A stretch of DNA of 64,000 nt from Rivibacter sp049446155 (GTDB lineage: Bacteria; Pseudomonadota; Gammaproteobacteria; Burkholderiales; Burkholderiaceae_C). The position numbers were made by a program, and so were the translations under genes. The notes under the pieces are model-generated. The model did not search any database. It saw only the letters and a list, made by a program, of their open reading frames with translations, and was not told the DNA's origin. The stretch spans positions 62,001 to 126,000 of the forward strand of contig NZ_JBMSEE010000002.1 in assembly GCF_049446155.1 (NCBI RefSeq). The letters are read 5' to 3'. Shown piece after piece: positions 42,568 through 52,807 of the stretch; the stretch's first letter is position 1, and each line of letters begins with the position of its first letter.

Positions 42568-43092
42568 TTAGTTGTCGCCTTGCTTGTCTGAAATCTCCTC
42601 AGCGTCCTTGACGAAGTCTTTGATGAGTTCGTCGGCCGCCGCTCGCATCTCGGCCTTGTCCTCGTCCGAGATGACGTGGCTACGCCTCTTGAGCACGGCC
42701 GCCAGCGTTGGCACCAGCTCGGCATTGAGCAGTGTGAGAAGTTCGAGCCGAGACATGTACATAAACCGCTCCAATCCGACGAGGAACCACGCCAGAGTCA
42801 CGAGTACGCCGATTGGACCCGCAAAGTTGATGGCGGTTCGTGTAGCGATTGCTCCGGCGAACCAGAACGGACTCTCGCTCCACAGCCGCTCCCACTCGTC
42901 AGACCACGTTGCTCCGTTCAGCGTCTCTATCCACGGCCGCAGCGGGGGGAGGCATTCGGTCCACCACCACAGCACTACCCACAAGGTAAGCCACGCAAGG
43001 ACCAGCGAAACAACCAAAAGAACGGACTTGGGGTGCCTCTTTAGTCCGCTCCTTGCTGCGGACATGAGCGCCCCCCACTGCCTATGTGCCAT
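42568..43092 (-). CDS. Small membrane protein of unknown function at right cargo end
   Basis: A 174-residue protein with transmembrane segments near residues 23-43 (VLLVVSLVLAWLTLWVVLWW) and 87-108 (AINFAGPIGVLVTLAWFLVGL), followed by a charged helical C-terminus (LKRRSHVISDEDKAEMRAAADELIKDFVKDAEEI). The ATG at 43092, with an AGGGG box, is preferred over one 33 bp upstream. It is transcribed away from the right end and groES, so it should not drive groESL. Confidence 0.65.
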   Translation of the reverse strand: MAHRQWGALMSAARSGLKRHPKSVLLVVSLVLAWLTLWVVLWWWTECLPPLRPWIETLNGATWSDEWERLWSESPFWFAGAIATRTAINFAGPIGVLVTLAWFLVGLERFMYMSRLELLTLLNAELVPTLAAVLKRRSHVISDEDKAEMRAAADELIKDFVKDAEEISDKQGDN

Positions 43093-43347
43093 CGTGCGCC
43101 CCTCACGACGTGCCGGGAACATCAATAATGTCTATGTTGATGGCACCCCTTGACAAGAGGCAATCCCCGTGCCAGCCGCGCAACGCAGCGTTGCGCCACC
43201 TGACTCAATGCCGGTCCTGTTTTGCCGGCGAACGATGGGGCGATCGGCGGCCTCCTGATCGTCACATCTCAGACTGAGACAGTACGTGGCGTTTCGAACG
43301 CTTGAAAACCAACCCATGTCGGCTTGGGTGCTCGGCGCTCGGCCTTC

Positions 43348-43396
43348 CGAGTTCAGAACTCGGCGGCTCGAATTCAAGACTCAGTGAATCTCGACA
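43348..43396. repeat. Transposon right end with two TnsB-type binding sites
   Basis: In reverse orientation, one site at 43367-43386 overlaps the 14-bp terminal repeat (43383-43396), and a second at 43348-43362 contains the palindrome GAGTTCTGAACTC. They match the left-end sites in core (TTCTGAACT / TCTTGAATT). From 43093 to 43347 nothing else is recognisable. Confidence 0.8.
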
Positions 43397-43401
43397 CCCG
43401 C
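43397..43401. repeat. Target-site duplication, right copy (CCCGC)
   Basis: Identical to 21359-21363 on the far side of the element. Before insertion, the host DNA would have run directly from the MoaD-like gene through a single CCCGC to the groESL promoter. Confidence 0.92.
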
Positions 43402-43403
43402 CA

Positions 43404-43431
43404 TTGAACTGCCGCCAAGCGTCCCTATAAT
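43404..43431 (+). promoter_or_regulatory. groESL sigma-70-type promoter
   Basis: -35 TTGAAC (43404-43409), a 16-bp spacer and a perfect -10 TATAAT (43426-43431), followed at once by the CIRCE element. The -35 lies 2 bp after the transposon target duplication, so any upstream activating sequence now belongs to the element. Confidence 0.8.
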
Positions 43432-43439
43432 CCCTTCGC

Positions 43440-43464
43440 TAGCACTCACGAGAGACGAGTGCTA
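43440..43464 (+). promoter_or_regulatory. CIRCE element (HrcA operator) of groESL
   Basis: TAGCACTC (43440-43447), 9 bp, GAGTGCTA (43457-43464): the canonical inverted repeat bound by the heat-shock repressor HrcA. It lies directly after the -10 box, where bound HrcA would block initiation. Confidence 0.95.
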
Positions 43465-43584
43465 ACACCGCGCCGCAGAGCCCCGTCCGGGCGCGGTGAC
43501 GTTTTGTGAGTCTGCGCAAACTTCGCAGGCTCGCTTGGAAAGCCTGGTATCTGCCCGCCAGTGGCAATGCATGAAGGAGATGCG

Positions 43585-43875
43585 ATGAAACTTCGTCCCC
43601 TGCACGATCGTGTGATCGTCAAGCGCCTCGAGAACGAGACCAAGACCGCCTCGGGCATCGTGATCCCCGACAACGCGGCCGAGAAGCCCGACCAGGGTGA
43701 AGTCCTGGCCGTCGGCCCGGGCAAGCGCAACGACAAGGGCGACTTCGTGGCGCTGAACATCAAGGTCGGCGACCGCGTGCTGTTCGGCAAGTACAGCGGC
43801 CAGACCGTCAAGGTCGACGGCGACGAGCTGCTCGTGATGCGCGAAGAAGACCTCTTCGCCGTGGTCGAGAAGTAA
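43585..43875 (+). CDS. groES: Co-chaperonin GroES
   Basis: A 96-residue GroES (MKLRPLHDRVIVKRLENETKTASGIVIPDNAAEKPDQGEVLAVGPGK). The mobile loop (about 17-33) and C-terminal LLVMREEDLFAVVE are intact. A GAAGGAG box precedes the ATG, and the leader carries a CIRCE operator. It caps GroEL for protein folding. First gene of the groESL operon. Confidence 0.98.
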   Translation: MKLRPLHDRVIVKRLENETKTASGIVIPDNAAEKPDQGEVLAVGPGKRNDKGDFVALNIKVGDRVLFGKYSGQTVKVDGDELLVMREEDLFAVVEK

Positions 43876-43927
43876 TCCGGCCGCCGCAGCTCAAGCGATC
43901 TGAATCACAGGAATACGGAGAAAACTC

Positions 43928-45568
<1,641 letters not shown>

Positions 45569-45601
45569 TGTCCGCCTGAGTCGTTTCTTCGATTCAGCAA
45601 A

Positions 45602-45630
45602 AGGGCTGCCGGAAGGCGGCCCTTTTTCTT
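45602..45630 (+). terminator. Rho-independent terminator after groEL
   Basis: A 9-bp stem (45602-45610 with 45615-45623, one G-U pair) with a GGAA tetraloop, followed by CTTTTTCTTT. Placed 33 bp after the groEL stop. Confidence 0.92.
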
Positions 45631-45765
45631 TGCGGGACCGGCAGTACAACAGCGCGGTCGCCGGCGGGATGCGGTCGTCCGATCGATGGCCCAACCGACA
45701 GCCGAGCGACAGTGCCGGCGCCGATAATCGGCTCCGAGCGACCGTTTGTCGCCGTTTTCCCCATC

Positions 45766-47916
45766 ATGCCGATACCTGCACCGCTGCAGCGGGCCCTCGA
45801 CGAACTGCTGTCCGGGGTGCCTCGCTGGATGAGCCGCCTGGCGCACGAGACGCGCGGCCAGCTTCAGTCGCCCACCACCACGCGCAGCCTGCGCGGCACC
45901 GCCGGCGCGCCGCTGTTCGACGCCGAGGTCGCGGTGCACCAGCACCATCCGCTGTGGGCGCGCCGCGTCGCCGAACTGCTGGAACAGCGCTGGCGCGCCG
46001 ACTTCGAGGCGCCGCTGGCGCCCACCGCGACGCGCCGCGCCACCCCGCGCTCGCTCGACAGCCTGAGCCTGGTCGACGAAGACCAGGCCGACGAGAACGT
46101 CGAGCTGCTGCGCATCGTGCAGGCCGTCGAGTCCAGTCACGACGCCGTGCTGCGCGAGCTTCAGGCGCGTGCCGCCACGCTGGCCGGTCACGACCGCGTG
46201 CGCGCCGAATCCAATCCGCTGCGCCCCGACCTCCTCGCGCGCGTGGTCTGGGACGCCGCCGGCGTGCTCGGCCTGGCCGGGCCGGCACGGCTGGCCCTGC
46301 TGCGCGCGCTCGCGCAGCCGCTGATCGACGCGCTCGGCCGCCTCGCCACGGACGCGCTCGCGCGGCTCGAAGCGCAAGGCGTCCAGCCGGCCGCCTGGCG
46401 TGCCCACACCTCGCGCGACCGCCGCGTGCCGACGCCCGTGTCCTCGGGTTTCGACGTCACGCGGCCCGGCGCGCTCGACGCCTTGCGCGTGCGCATGCGC
46501 CCGCAGCTGGGCACCCCGACCACCGGCAGCGGATCGCTCGAGGCGCTCGACGCCGACGTGCTGCGCATGCTCGGCGCGGCAGCGCCCGGCGCCGGCGATG
46601 CGGCGCTGGTCAACCGCGTGCGCGAGCGCTTGCCGCTCCTGGAGGCGCTCGCGCGCGACATCGCCGATCGCCAGGTGATGGAGCTGATGGCCGGTCTGGT
46701 CGAGGCGTTGATCGGCGACGCGGCGCTGCGCATGCCGGTGCGCGCGGCGCTGGCGCGGCTGCAGGTGCCGCTGCTGCGGCTGGCGCTGCGCGAGCCGGCC
46801 TTGCTCAACGACTACACCCATCCGGCGTGGCGCTTGCTCGAGCGCCTGGGCTCGCACACGCTGGGCTTCGACGACGACGCCGACCCGCGGCTGGGCGCGC
46901 TGATGCAAGGCGTCGACGCGGTCTGCGCCGAGTTGGCCGGCGGCCGGCGCGCCGACGCGGCCGCGTTCGCGCATGCGCTGGAGCAGTTCGAGGCGCTGGC
47001 GCGCGCCGACCTCGACGCCGAGCGCCTCGACGCGCGCGAGCTGATTGAGCGGCTCGAGCGCACCGAGCGGCGCAGCGCGCTGCGCGTCGGCCTGCGCCGC
47101 ATGGCGCAAGCGCACGTGCACCACGCCCAGGCCGAGCCGCTGGGCCGCGGGCAGCTGACGGCCGCGCGTGTCGATGCGCAGCTCGCGGCGTTTCTCACCG
47201 GCCCGTGGGTCGACGCGATGGTCGAGATCGCGCTGCGCGACGGCGAGGACTCGCCCGCCGCGCGTGCTGCGGTGGCCCTGGTCGACGACGTCCTCGACAG
47301 CCTGCGCCCGATCCGCGGCAGCGGCGAGCGCGAGCGCCTGATCGCGCGCGTGCCGGCCATCGTGCAGCGCATCGAGCAGGGCTGCGCGCTGATCGGCCTG
47401 CCCGCGGGCGAGCGCCAGGCGGTGCTGGACCTGCTGATGAATCGCCACCGCGAGCTGCTGCGCGGCGACCTGCTGCGCGGCGAGCTGCCGATGGCCGCGC
47501 CGCCCGGCCTCGAGCCGCAGGAGATCGTGCGGCGCCTGCGTGCGGAAGACGAGGCCCAGGCCGGCCCGTCGGCCGTCGGCGGCGACACGGCCTTCGACGT
47601 CGGCTCGCTGCCGACCGTGCCGGCCGCGCTGCTCGACGAGGTGGCCCTCGGCGCCGCGCCTGGCGACTGGCTGCGCCGCCTCGAGCCGGGCACCTGGCTG
47701 CGCCTGGTCGCGCGCGGCTGCTGGACGGCCGCGCGCCTGCTGTGGGTCGGGCCGGCGCGCGAGATGTGGCTGTTCAGCGATGCGCGAGAAGGCCAGACGC
47801 ACGCGCTCACGCGCAGCGCGCTGGAGCGGCTGGTCGCGCTCCAGCTCGCCGCGCCGCTCGAAGAGCGCAGCCTGCTCGAGCGCGCCGTCGACCGGCTGCT
47901 GGCGCAGGCGCGCTGA
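45766..47916 (+). CDS. DUF1631 family protein
   Basis: A 716-residue, mostly helical cytoplasmic protein. The opening (LSGVPRWMSRLAHETRGQLQ), DEDQADENVELLRIVQAVESS and C-terminal WLRLVARGCWTAARLLWVGPAREMWLFSDAREGQTHALTRSALERLV match DUF1631, whose C-terminus resembles a PilZ-like beta fold. Function is not established. The ATG at 45766 is preferred to one at 45712, which lies in non-conserved sequence. Confidence 0.82.
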   Translation: MPIPAPLQRALDELLSGVPRWMSRLAHETRGQLQSPTTTRSLRGTAGAPLFDAEVAVHQHHPLWARRVAELLEQRWRADFEAPLAPTATRRATPRSLDSLSLVDEDQADENVELLRIVQAVESSHDAVLRELQARAATLAGHDRVRAESNPLRPDLLARVVWDAAGVLGLAGPARLALLRALAQPLIDALGRLATDALARLEAQGVQPAAWRAHTSRDRRVPTPVSSGFDVTRPGALDALRVRMRPQLGTPTTGSGSLEALDADVLRMLGAAAPGAGDAALVNRVRERLPLLEALARDIADRQVMELMAGLVEALIGDAALRMPVRAALARLQVPLLRLALREPALLNDYTHPAWRLLERLGSHTLGFDDDADPRLGALMQGVDAVCAELAGGRRADAAAFAHALEQFEALARADLDAERLDARELIERLERTERRSALRVGLRRMAQAHVHHAQAEPLGRGQLTAARVDAQLAAFLTGPWVDAMVEIALRDGEDSPAARAAVALVDDVLDSLRPIRGSGERERLIARVPAIVQRIEQGCALIGLPAGERQAVLDLLMNRHRELLRGDLLRGELPMAAPPGLEPQEIVRRLRAEDEAQAGPSAVGGDTAFDVGSLPTVPAALLDEVALGAAPGDWLRRLEPGTWLRLVARGCWTAARLLWVGPAREMWLFSDAREGQTHALTRSALERLVALQLAAPLEERSLLERAVDRLLAQAR

Positions 47917-48023
47917 CTACACAAGCTCACATCTGGGGACGGCGCCGCGCCCCGCATGGAGGTACACCAGGGCATGCCGTTTGCTCTGGTCTGCGCCTTT
48001 TGCGCGAAGACAAGTCCCGTCCG

Positions 48024-49547
48024 ATGTCCGTTGCCGACCGTTTGATCCAGAACCTTCGAGCGCCATGGCCGCTCGTCACCTGCCTAGCGCTCGCGATGAG
48101 CGCTCCCGCCTGGGCCGAAGACCCGCCGCGTGCGACCTTGCTCGACCCCGGCGACACGGGCCTGCGCGACGACCTCGCCTGGCTGGCCGACCGCCGCGTG
48201 ATCGACCTGACGCAAGGCCAGTGGCCGATCGCCGCGGCGGTCGTGATCGACGCACTGCGCGCCCAAGCGCCGGATGCGCCGTTGACTGAAGCCGACCGCG
48301 ACGCGCTGGCGCGCGTCGAGCAGGCGCTGCGTCACGCGAGCGCGGCCGCGTCGCTGGCCTTCGGCGTCAACACCGCGCGCCATGTGCCGGTCGGCGCCGC
48401 CTGGCCCCAGCGTGCGCGCGGCACGGCGACGGCGACGGCACGCCTGGCCGGCGAGTCCTGCGCCGGGCAGCTGAGCATCAACATGCGCTCCGAGCCGCTG
48501 GGCCACGACGACGACGGCCCCGGCATCGACGGCAGCTACGGCGCCTGCATCGGCGAGTTCGCGCTCGCGGCAGCGGGCCAGTTCGACCGTTGGTGGGGAC
48601 CGACCCGCTATGCGGCGCCGATCCTGGGCAACGTCGCTGCGCCGCAGGCGAGCCTGCTGCTGCGCCGCGCGGCCGACAGCGCGCCGGTCAGCGAGTGGCT
48701 GCAGTGGATCGGGCCGTGGAGCTGGGAGCTGTCGGTCGCCCAGCCGCGCGACTACCAGCCGGCGCGGCCGAAGGCGATCGGCATGCGGCTGACCGTGCGG
48801 CCGCTGCCCGGCCTGGAACTGGGCGCCGCGCGCTACCTGTACTGGGGCGGCGAGGGCCGCAGCGAAAGCCCGGGCTCGCTGTGGCGCGCGCTGACCGGCT
48901 CGCGCTCCAACATCGACGACGTTGCGCAAGACGGCCCCGATCCCGGCAACGAAATCGCCGGCCTCGACGCGCGCTGGGCCGTGCCGCTCGGCGACTCGAC
49001 GCTGATGCTCTACGGCCAGATCGCCGGCGAGGACGAGGCGGGCTACTTGCCGTCCAAGCGCTTCGGCACCGTCGGCGCGCAATGGCGACACCTGGTCGGC
49101 GCCGACCGCTGGCAGTGGACGCTCGAGGCCACCGACACGCGCATGAGCGCGCTGTTCGGGCTCGACGGCGCGAGCCTCGGCCCGGTCTACACGCACTCGA
49201 CCTACGTGACCGGCCACTACCACCAGGGCCTGCCGATCGGCGCCTTCACCGGCGGCGGCGCGCGCATCGTCGTCGCCGGGCTGGACTGGACGCGCACCAG
49301 CGACGCGACGCAGCCGCGCGTCGAGGCGCTGTTGTGGCACGGTCGCATTGCCTCGAACGGGCAGGTTGGCATCAACCAGGCCTTCCCCGGCGACGGCGAG
49401 ATCTACGGCGCCAGCCTCGCGCTGCACGCCAGCATGCCGCGCTGGCGCTGGCGCGTCGCGCTGGACGCGCAGCATGCGCCGGCCACCGGGCGGGCGGACT
49501 GGGGCGTGATCGGACGCGTCGAGTTTCCCTGGGACGCGCGCCCGTAA
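48024..49547 (+). CDS. Capsule assembly Wzi-like outer-membrane protein
   Basis: A 507-residue protein with signal peptide (cleavage after PAWA, about residue 36) and a beta-barrel pattern. The blocks FDRWWGPTRYAAPILGNVAAPQASLLLRR and LSVAQPRDYQPARPKAIGMRLTVRPLPGLELGAARYLYWGGEGR are typical of Wzi family proteins, which anchor capsule or exopolysaccharide at the surface. No capsule genes are adjacent. The downstream patatin gene starts 10 bp after its stop. Confidence 0.83.
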   Translation: MSVADRLIQNLRAPWPLVTCLALAMSAPAWAEDPPRATLLDPGDTGLRDDLAWLADRRVIDLTQGQWPIAAAVVIDALRAQAPDAPLTEADRDALARVEQALRHASAAASLAFGVNTARHVPVGAAWPQRARGTATATARLAGESCAGQLSINMRSEPLGHDDDGPGIDGSYGACIGEFALAAAGQFDRWWGPTRYAAPILGNVAAPQASLLLRRAADSAPVSEWLQWIGPWSWELSVAQPRDYQPARPKAIGMRLTVRPLPGLELGAARYLYWGGEGRSESPGSLWRALTGSRSNIDDVAQDGPDPGNEIAGLDARWAVPLGDSTLMLYGQIAGEDEAGYLPSKRFGTVGAQWRHLVGADRWQWTLEATDTRMSALFGLDGASLGPVYTHSTYVTGHYHQGLPIGAFTGGGARIVVAGLDWTRTSDATQPRVEALLWHGRIASNGQVGINQAFPGDGEIYGASLALHASMPRWRWRVALDAQHAPATGRADWGVIGRVEFPWDARP

Positions 49548-49557
49548 CATCGCGCCG

Positions 49558-51798
49558 ATGCGCCGCTGTCTCGCTGCTTTCGTCCTGTCTGTTTGGTTCG
49601 CGGCGAGCTGGGCGCAAGCGCCCGCCGGCACGCCGCTGGCGCGCCCGAAGGTCGGCCTCGTGCTGTCCGGCGGCGGCGCGCGCGGCCTGGCGCATGTCGG
49701 CGTGCTGAAGGTGCTGGAGCGCGAACGCGTGCCGATCGACGTGATCGCCGGCACCTCGATGGGCGCGATCATCGGCGGCCTGTACGCCAGCGGCATGAGC
49801 GCCGAGCAGCTCGAGCGCGAGCTGCTCAAGGTCGACTGGGACGGCCTGTTCGCGAGCCGCGTCTCGCGCCAGGAGCTGTCGCAGCGGCGCAAGGAAGAAG
49901 ACTACGAGATCGCGCCCGCGATCGAGGTCGGGCTGCGCGACGGCGAGTTCCGCGTGCCGCTGGGCACGGTCTCCAGCCGCGGCCTCGAGCTGCTCCTGCG
50001 CCGCTACACGCTGGCGGTGCGCGACGTGCGCGACTTCGACCGCCTGCCCACGCCGTTTCGCGCCGTCGCGACCGACATGGAGACCGGCCAGCCCGTGGTG
50101 TTCAAGGAGGGTGACCTCGCGCTGGCGCTGCGCTCGAGCATGAGCGTGCCGGGCGTGTTTTCGCCGACCGAGATCGACGGCCGCATCCTCGGCGACGGCG
50201 GCCTGGTCGACAACGTGCCGGTCGACGTCGCGCGCGCGATGGGCGCCGACATCGTGATCGTCGTCAACGTCGGCACGCCGCTGGCCAAGCGCGAGACGCT
50301 GGGCACGCTGCTCGGCGTGACGGCGCAGATGATCAACATCCTCACCGAGCAGAACGTGCAGCGCAGCCTCGCCTCGCTGACGCCGCGCGACCTGCTGATC
50401 ACGCCGCCGCTGGGCAGCCTCACCTCGGCCGACTTCGCGCGCTCCGCCGACTTCTTCCAGCTCGGCGAACTGCAGGCCAACGCGCAGGTGCTGCAGCTGG
50501 GCGACTTCGCGGTCGGCGAGGCGGCGTACCGGCAGTGGGCCGCCGCGCGCGCGCAGCCGCCGGGCGATCGCCCGCCGCTGGCCTTCGTGCGCTTCGAGGG
50601 CAGCGAGCTCACGCACCCCGAGCGCTTTGCCGCGCAGCTCGAGACGCAGCCCGGCCTGCGCTTCGATCCTGCGGCCGCCGAGCGCGACGTGCGCCGGCTC
50701 GCGGCCAGCGGCGACTACGACCGCGTCGACTTCCAGATCGTGCACGCCAGCGACGGCGTCGACGGCGTCGTGTTCGCGCTCGACGACAAGGCCTGGGGGC
50801 CGAACTACTTCAAGGTCGGCCTGGACCTCAGCACCGACTTCAGCGGCGAGAGCGACTTCAACATCAAGATCTCGCACAACCGCCACTGGCTCGACGCCAA
50901 CGGCAGCGAGTGGCGCAACATCGTGCAGATCGGCTCGCAGCCGACCTGGTTCAGCGAGTTCTACCGGCCGCTGCGCTGGAGCGAATCGCTCGGCTGGGAC
51001 TGGTTCATCGCGCCGGCCGGCGTGATCCGCCGCGAGCAGTTCACCACCTATGCCGGCCCCGAGGGCCCCGAAAGCGGCCGGCTGCGCCGCACCACAGAAG
51101 GCCTGGGCCTCGACCTCGGCCAACCCTGGGGCCAGTTCGGCGAGCTGCGCCTGGGCGCCTACGTGCGGCGCTGGACCGACAAGCCGCTGCTGATCGGCGA
51201 GGGCTACACCGGCAGCACCGAGTCGCGCACGCGCCGCGAGCAGGGCTTGCGCGTGCGCGCGACGATCGACCAGCTCGACTACGCGTTCTTCCCTCAGTCC
51301 GGCTACCGCGTGCAAGGCGAGCTGGCCGGCGGCGCGCTGCGCGAGTCGGGCAGCTCGAATGCCGACCACTACACGCGCTTCGAAGGCGACGGCAGCATTG
51401 CCTTCACGATGGCCAGGCGCCACACCGTGAGCGTCTACGCGCGCACGCAGATGGCCGGCGGCGCGGCAGTGCAGGGACAGGGCCTGTACAACCTGGGCGG
51501 CTTCCAGAACCTGTCGGGCTACAAGCCCGGGCAGGTCGAGGGCAACTACCTGGTGTTCGGCCGCCTGAGCTACTACTACCGGCTCGCGCCGGTGGCGCTG
51601 ACGCGCGGCATGTTCGCCGGCGTCACGCTCGAGGCCGGCAACGCCTGGAGCCGGCGCGACGACGTGAGCCTGGGCGGGCTGCGCAGCGGCTTCAGCGCCT
51701 TCCTCGGCGCCGACACCGGCATCGGCCCGCTCTACTTCGGCCTGGCCTGGGCGCCACGCGGCGACGCGGCGGTCTACCTCTTCCTCGGCCGGCCTTGA
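49558..51798 (+). CDS. Patatin-like phospholipase with BamA-type barrel (type Vd autotransporter)
   Basis: A 746-residue protein. After a signal peptide (cleavage near residue 20), the patatin domain has GGGARG (residues 38-43), nucleophile S67 in GTSMG and D213 in GDGGLVDN, a complete Ser-Asp dyad. A POTRA domain (about 340-400) precedes a 16-strand-type surface-antigen barrel to the end (YLFLGRP). This is the PlpD/FplA architecture, in which the barrel secretes the lipase domain. It is co-transcribed with the Wzi-like gene. Confidence 0.92.
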   Translation: MRRCLAAFVLSVWFAASWAQAPAGTPLARPKVGLVLSGGGARGLAHVGVLKVLERERVPIDVIAGTSMGAIIGGLYASGMSAEQLERELLKVDWDGLFASRVSRQELSQRRKEEDYEIAPAIEVGLRDGEFRVPLGTVSSRGLELLLRRYTLAVRDVRDFDRLPTPFRAVATDMETGQPVVFKEGDLALALRSSMSVPGVFSPTEIDGRILGDGGLVDNVPVDVARAMGADIVIVVNVGTPLAKRETLGTLLGVTAQMINILTEQNVQRSLASLTPRDLLITPPLGSLTSADFARSADFFQLGELQANAQVLQLGDFAVGEAAYRQWAAARAQPPGDRPPLAFVRFEGSELTHPERFAAQLETQPGLRFDPAAAERDVRRLAASGDYDRVDFQIVHASDGVDGVVFALDDKAWGPNYFKVGLDLSTDFSGESDFNIKISHNRHWLDANGSEWRNIVQIGSQPTWFSEFYRPLRWSESLGWDWFIAPAGVIRREQFTTYAGPEGPESGRLRRTTEGLGLDLGQPWGQFGELRLGAYVRRWTDKPLLIGEGYTGSTESRTRREQGLRVRATIDQLDYAFFPQSGYRVQGELAGGALRESGSSNADHYTRFEGDGSIAFTMARRHTVSVYARTQMAGGAAVQGQGLYNLGGFQNLSGYKPGQVEGNYLVFGRLSYYYRLAPVALTRGMFAGVTLEAGNAWSRRDDVSLGGLRSGFSAFLGADTGIGPLYFGLAWAPRGDAAVYLFLGRP

Positions 51799-51936
51799 GG
51801 CCGTGATGCCCTGAGGTTTGAGGATGGGCGGCGCGTGCGCACGACGCCACGATGCGGTTCGTCACATTCGCGCGGGGCCGATTCACGCGAGCTTCATCGG
51901 TCGCTGCTGTGATGCGGCTTCGTCACAGGAGAGCGC

Positions 51937-52806
51937 ATGCCCGCCGAGCCGATCGACATCGTCAGCTTCGACTTCGTCCGCGCGACACGAACCCCCGCGG
52001 CGCGCAAGCTGCTGCGCCATTCTGAAGGCGACGCGCCGGTGATCGAGCAGCCGATCCGCATGGTCTCGTGCGACACGCCCGAGAAGAGCGGCTACGCCGG
52101 CCGACCCGAACTGGCGCAACGCAAGCTCGACGAATGCCGCGCGCGGCTCAAGGGCGACTTCTACAAGGCGCTGCTGCCCAAGGGCCTGCGCAACCACCTG
52201 ATCGACAAGCTCGACGACGGCGCGGCGGCGCGCCACATCGCCGCCGGCGAGCGCGCCAGTGCCGAGTTCGACGCGCTGCTCGAGCGCCGACTGCTGCGCG
52301 ACGACGGCAGCCGGCGCTCGCTCGCGGTGATGCCTACCGGCGAGATGGTCGACACCTACGGCCGCCTGCTCGCCTACTTCGCGCCGCACTTCGGCGGCGC
52401 CGAGCCCTTGCCGCCGCGCAGCGATGCGCGCCGGCGCACGCTCAACCTGGACATGGTTGCCTCGGGCTGGGCGGCCTTCTTCCCGGTCTATCCCAGCCTG
52501 CCGTCCAACGGCGATCTCGAGCTCGCGGTCGGCGAGGCCGAGGCCGCCTGGAAGAAGAAGCGCGGCGCCTGGGACGAGTTCGGTCGCGGCCTGCTGCTGG
52601 CCTACGAGTACCGCGCGTGCATCAAGCTGGCCGACGCGCAGCGGCCCGAAGACGGCGTGCGCGCCGCCTTCCAGCGCTGCTGCGTCGATCTGCGCAGCGG
52701 CCGCGACCTGGGCCCGTACGGCTACTGGGACGTGCCGCCGCCGTACCGGCTGTGGTACTGGCAAGCCGATTCGCTGCGGGCGCGCAGCGACCTCGGCCTG
52801 GCCTGA
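51937..52806 (+). CDS. Staphylococcal-nuclease-like protein
   Basis: A 289-residue protein with SNase-fold landmarks: IRMVSCDTPEKSGYAGRPELAQ near residues 30-55, VDTYGRLLAYF near 145-155 and LNLDMVASGWAAFFPVYPSLPS near 166-190. No signal peptide is seen. It may hydrolyse nucleic acids, but the catalytic arginine/glutamate set is not certain by eye. The gene is longer than typical SNases owing to inserts. Confidence 0.72.
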   Translation: MPAEPIDIVSFDFVRATRTPAARKLLRHSEGDAPVIEQPIRMVSCDTPEKSGYAGRPELAQRKLDECRARLKGDFYKALLPKGLRNHLIDKLDDGAAARHIAAGERASAEFDALLERRLLRDDGSRRSLAVMPTGEMVDTYGRLLAYFAPHFGGAEPLPPRSDARRRTLNLDMVASGWAAFFPVYPSLPSNGDLELAVGEAEAAWKKKRGAWDEFGRGLLLAYEYRACIKLADAQRPEDGVRAAFQRCCVDLRSGRDLGPYGYWDVPPPYRLWYWQADSLRARSDLGLA

Positions 52807-52807
52807 A

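Larger units (their letters stand above)
21364..43396. mobile_element. Complete Tn7-like transposon carrying anti-phage defence cargo (22,033 bp)
   Basis: The ends carry a perfect 14-bp terminal inverted repeat, TGTCGAGATTCACT at 21364-21377 and its complement at 43383-43396. Outside is a 5-bp duplication, CCCGC. Inside are further copies of a TnsB-type site with consensus near CACTGAGTTCTGAACTCTCG. The element encodes TnsA, TnsB, TnsC and two TniQ proteins, so it has all recognised core parts for cut-and-paste transposition. Cargo lies on both sides of the transposition operon. No Cas genes or CRISPR array are present. Intact catalytic residues and perfect ends suggest recent and possibly still active movement. 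Confidence 0.93.

Noticed and set aside
29229..43396. CRISPR-associated transposon (CAST)
   Set aside because: TniQ with TnsABC raises the possibility, but no Cascade, Cas12k or CRISPR array is present in the element on either strand.
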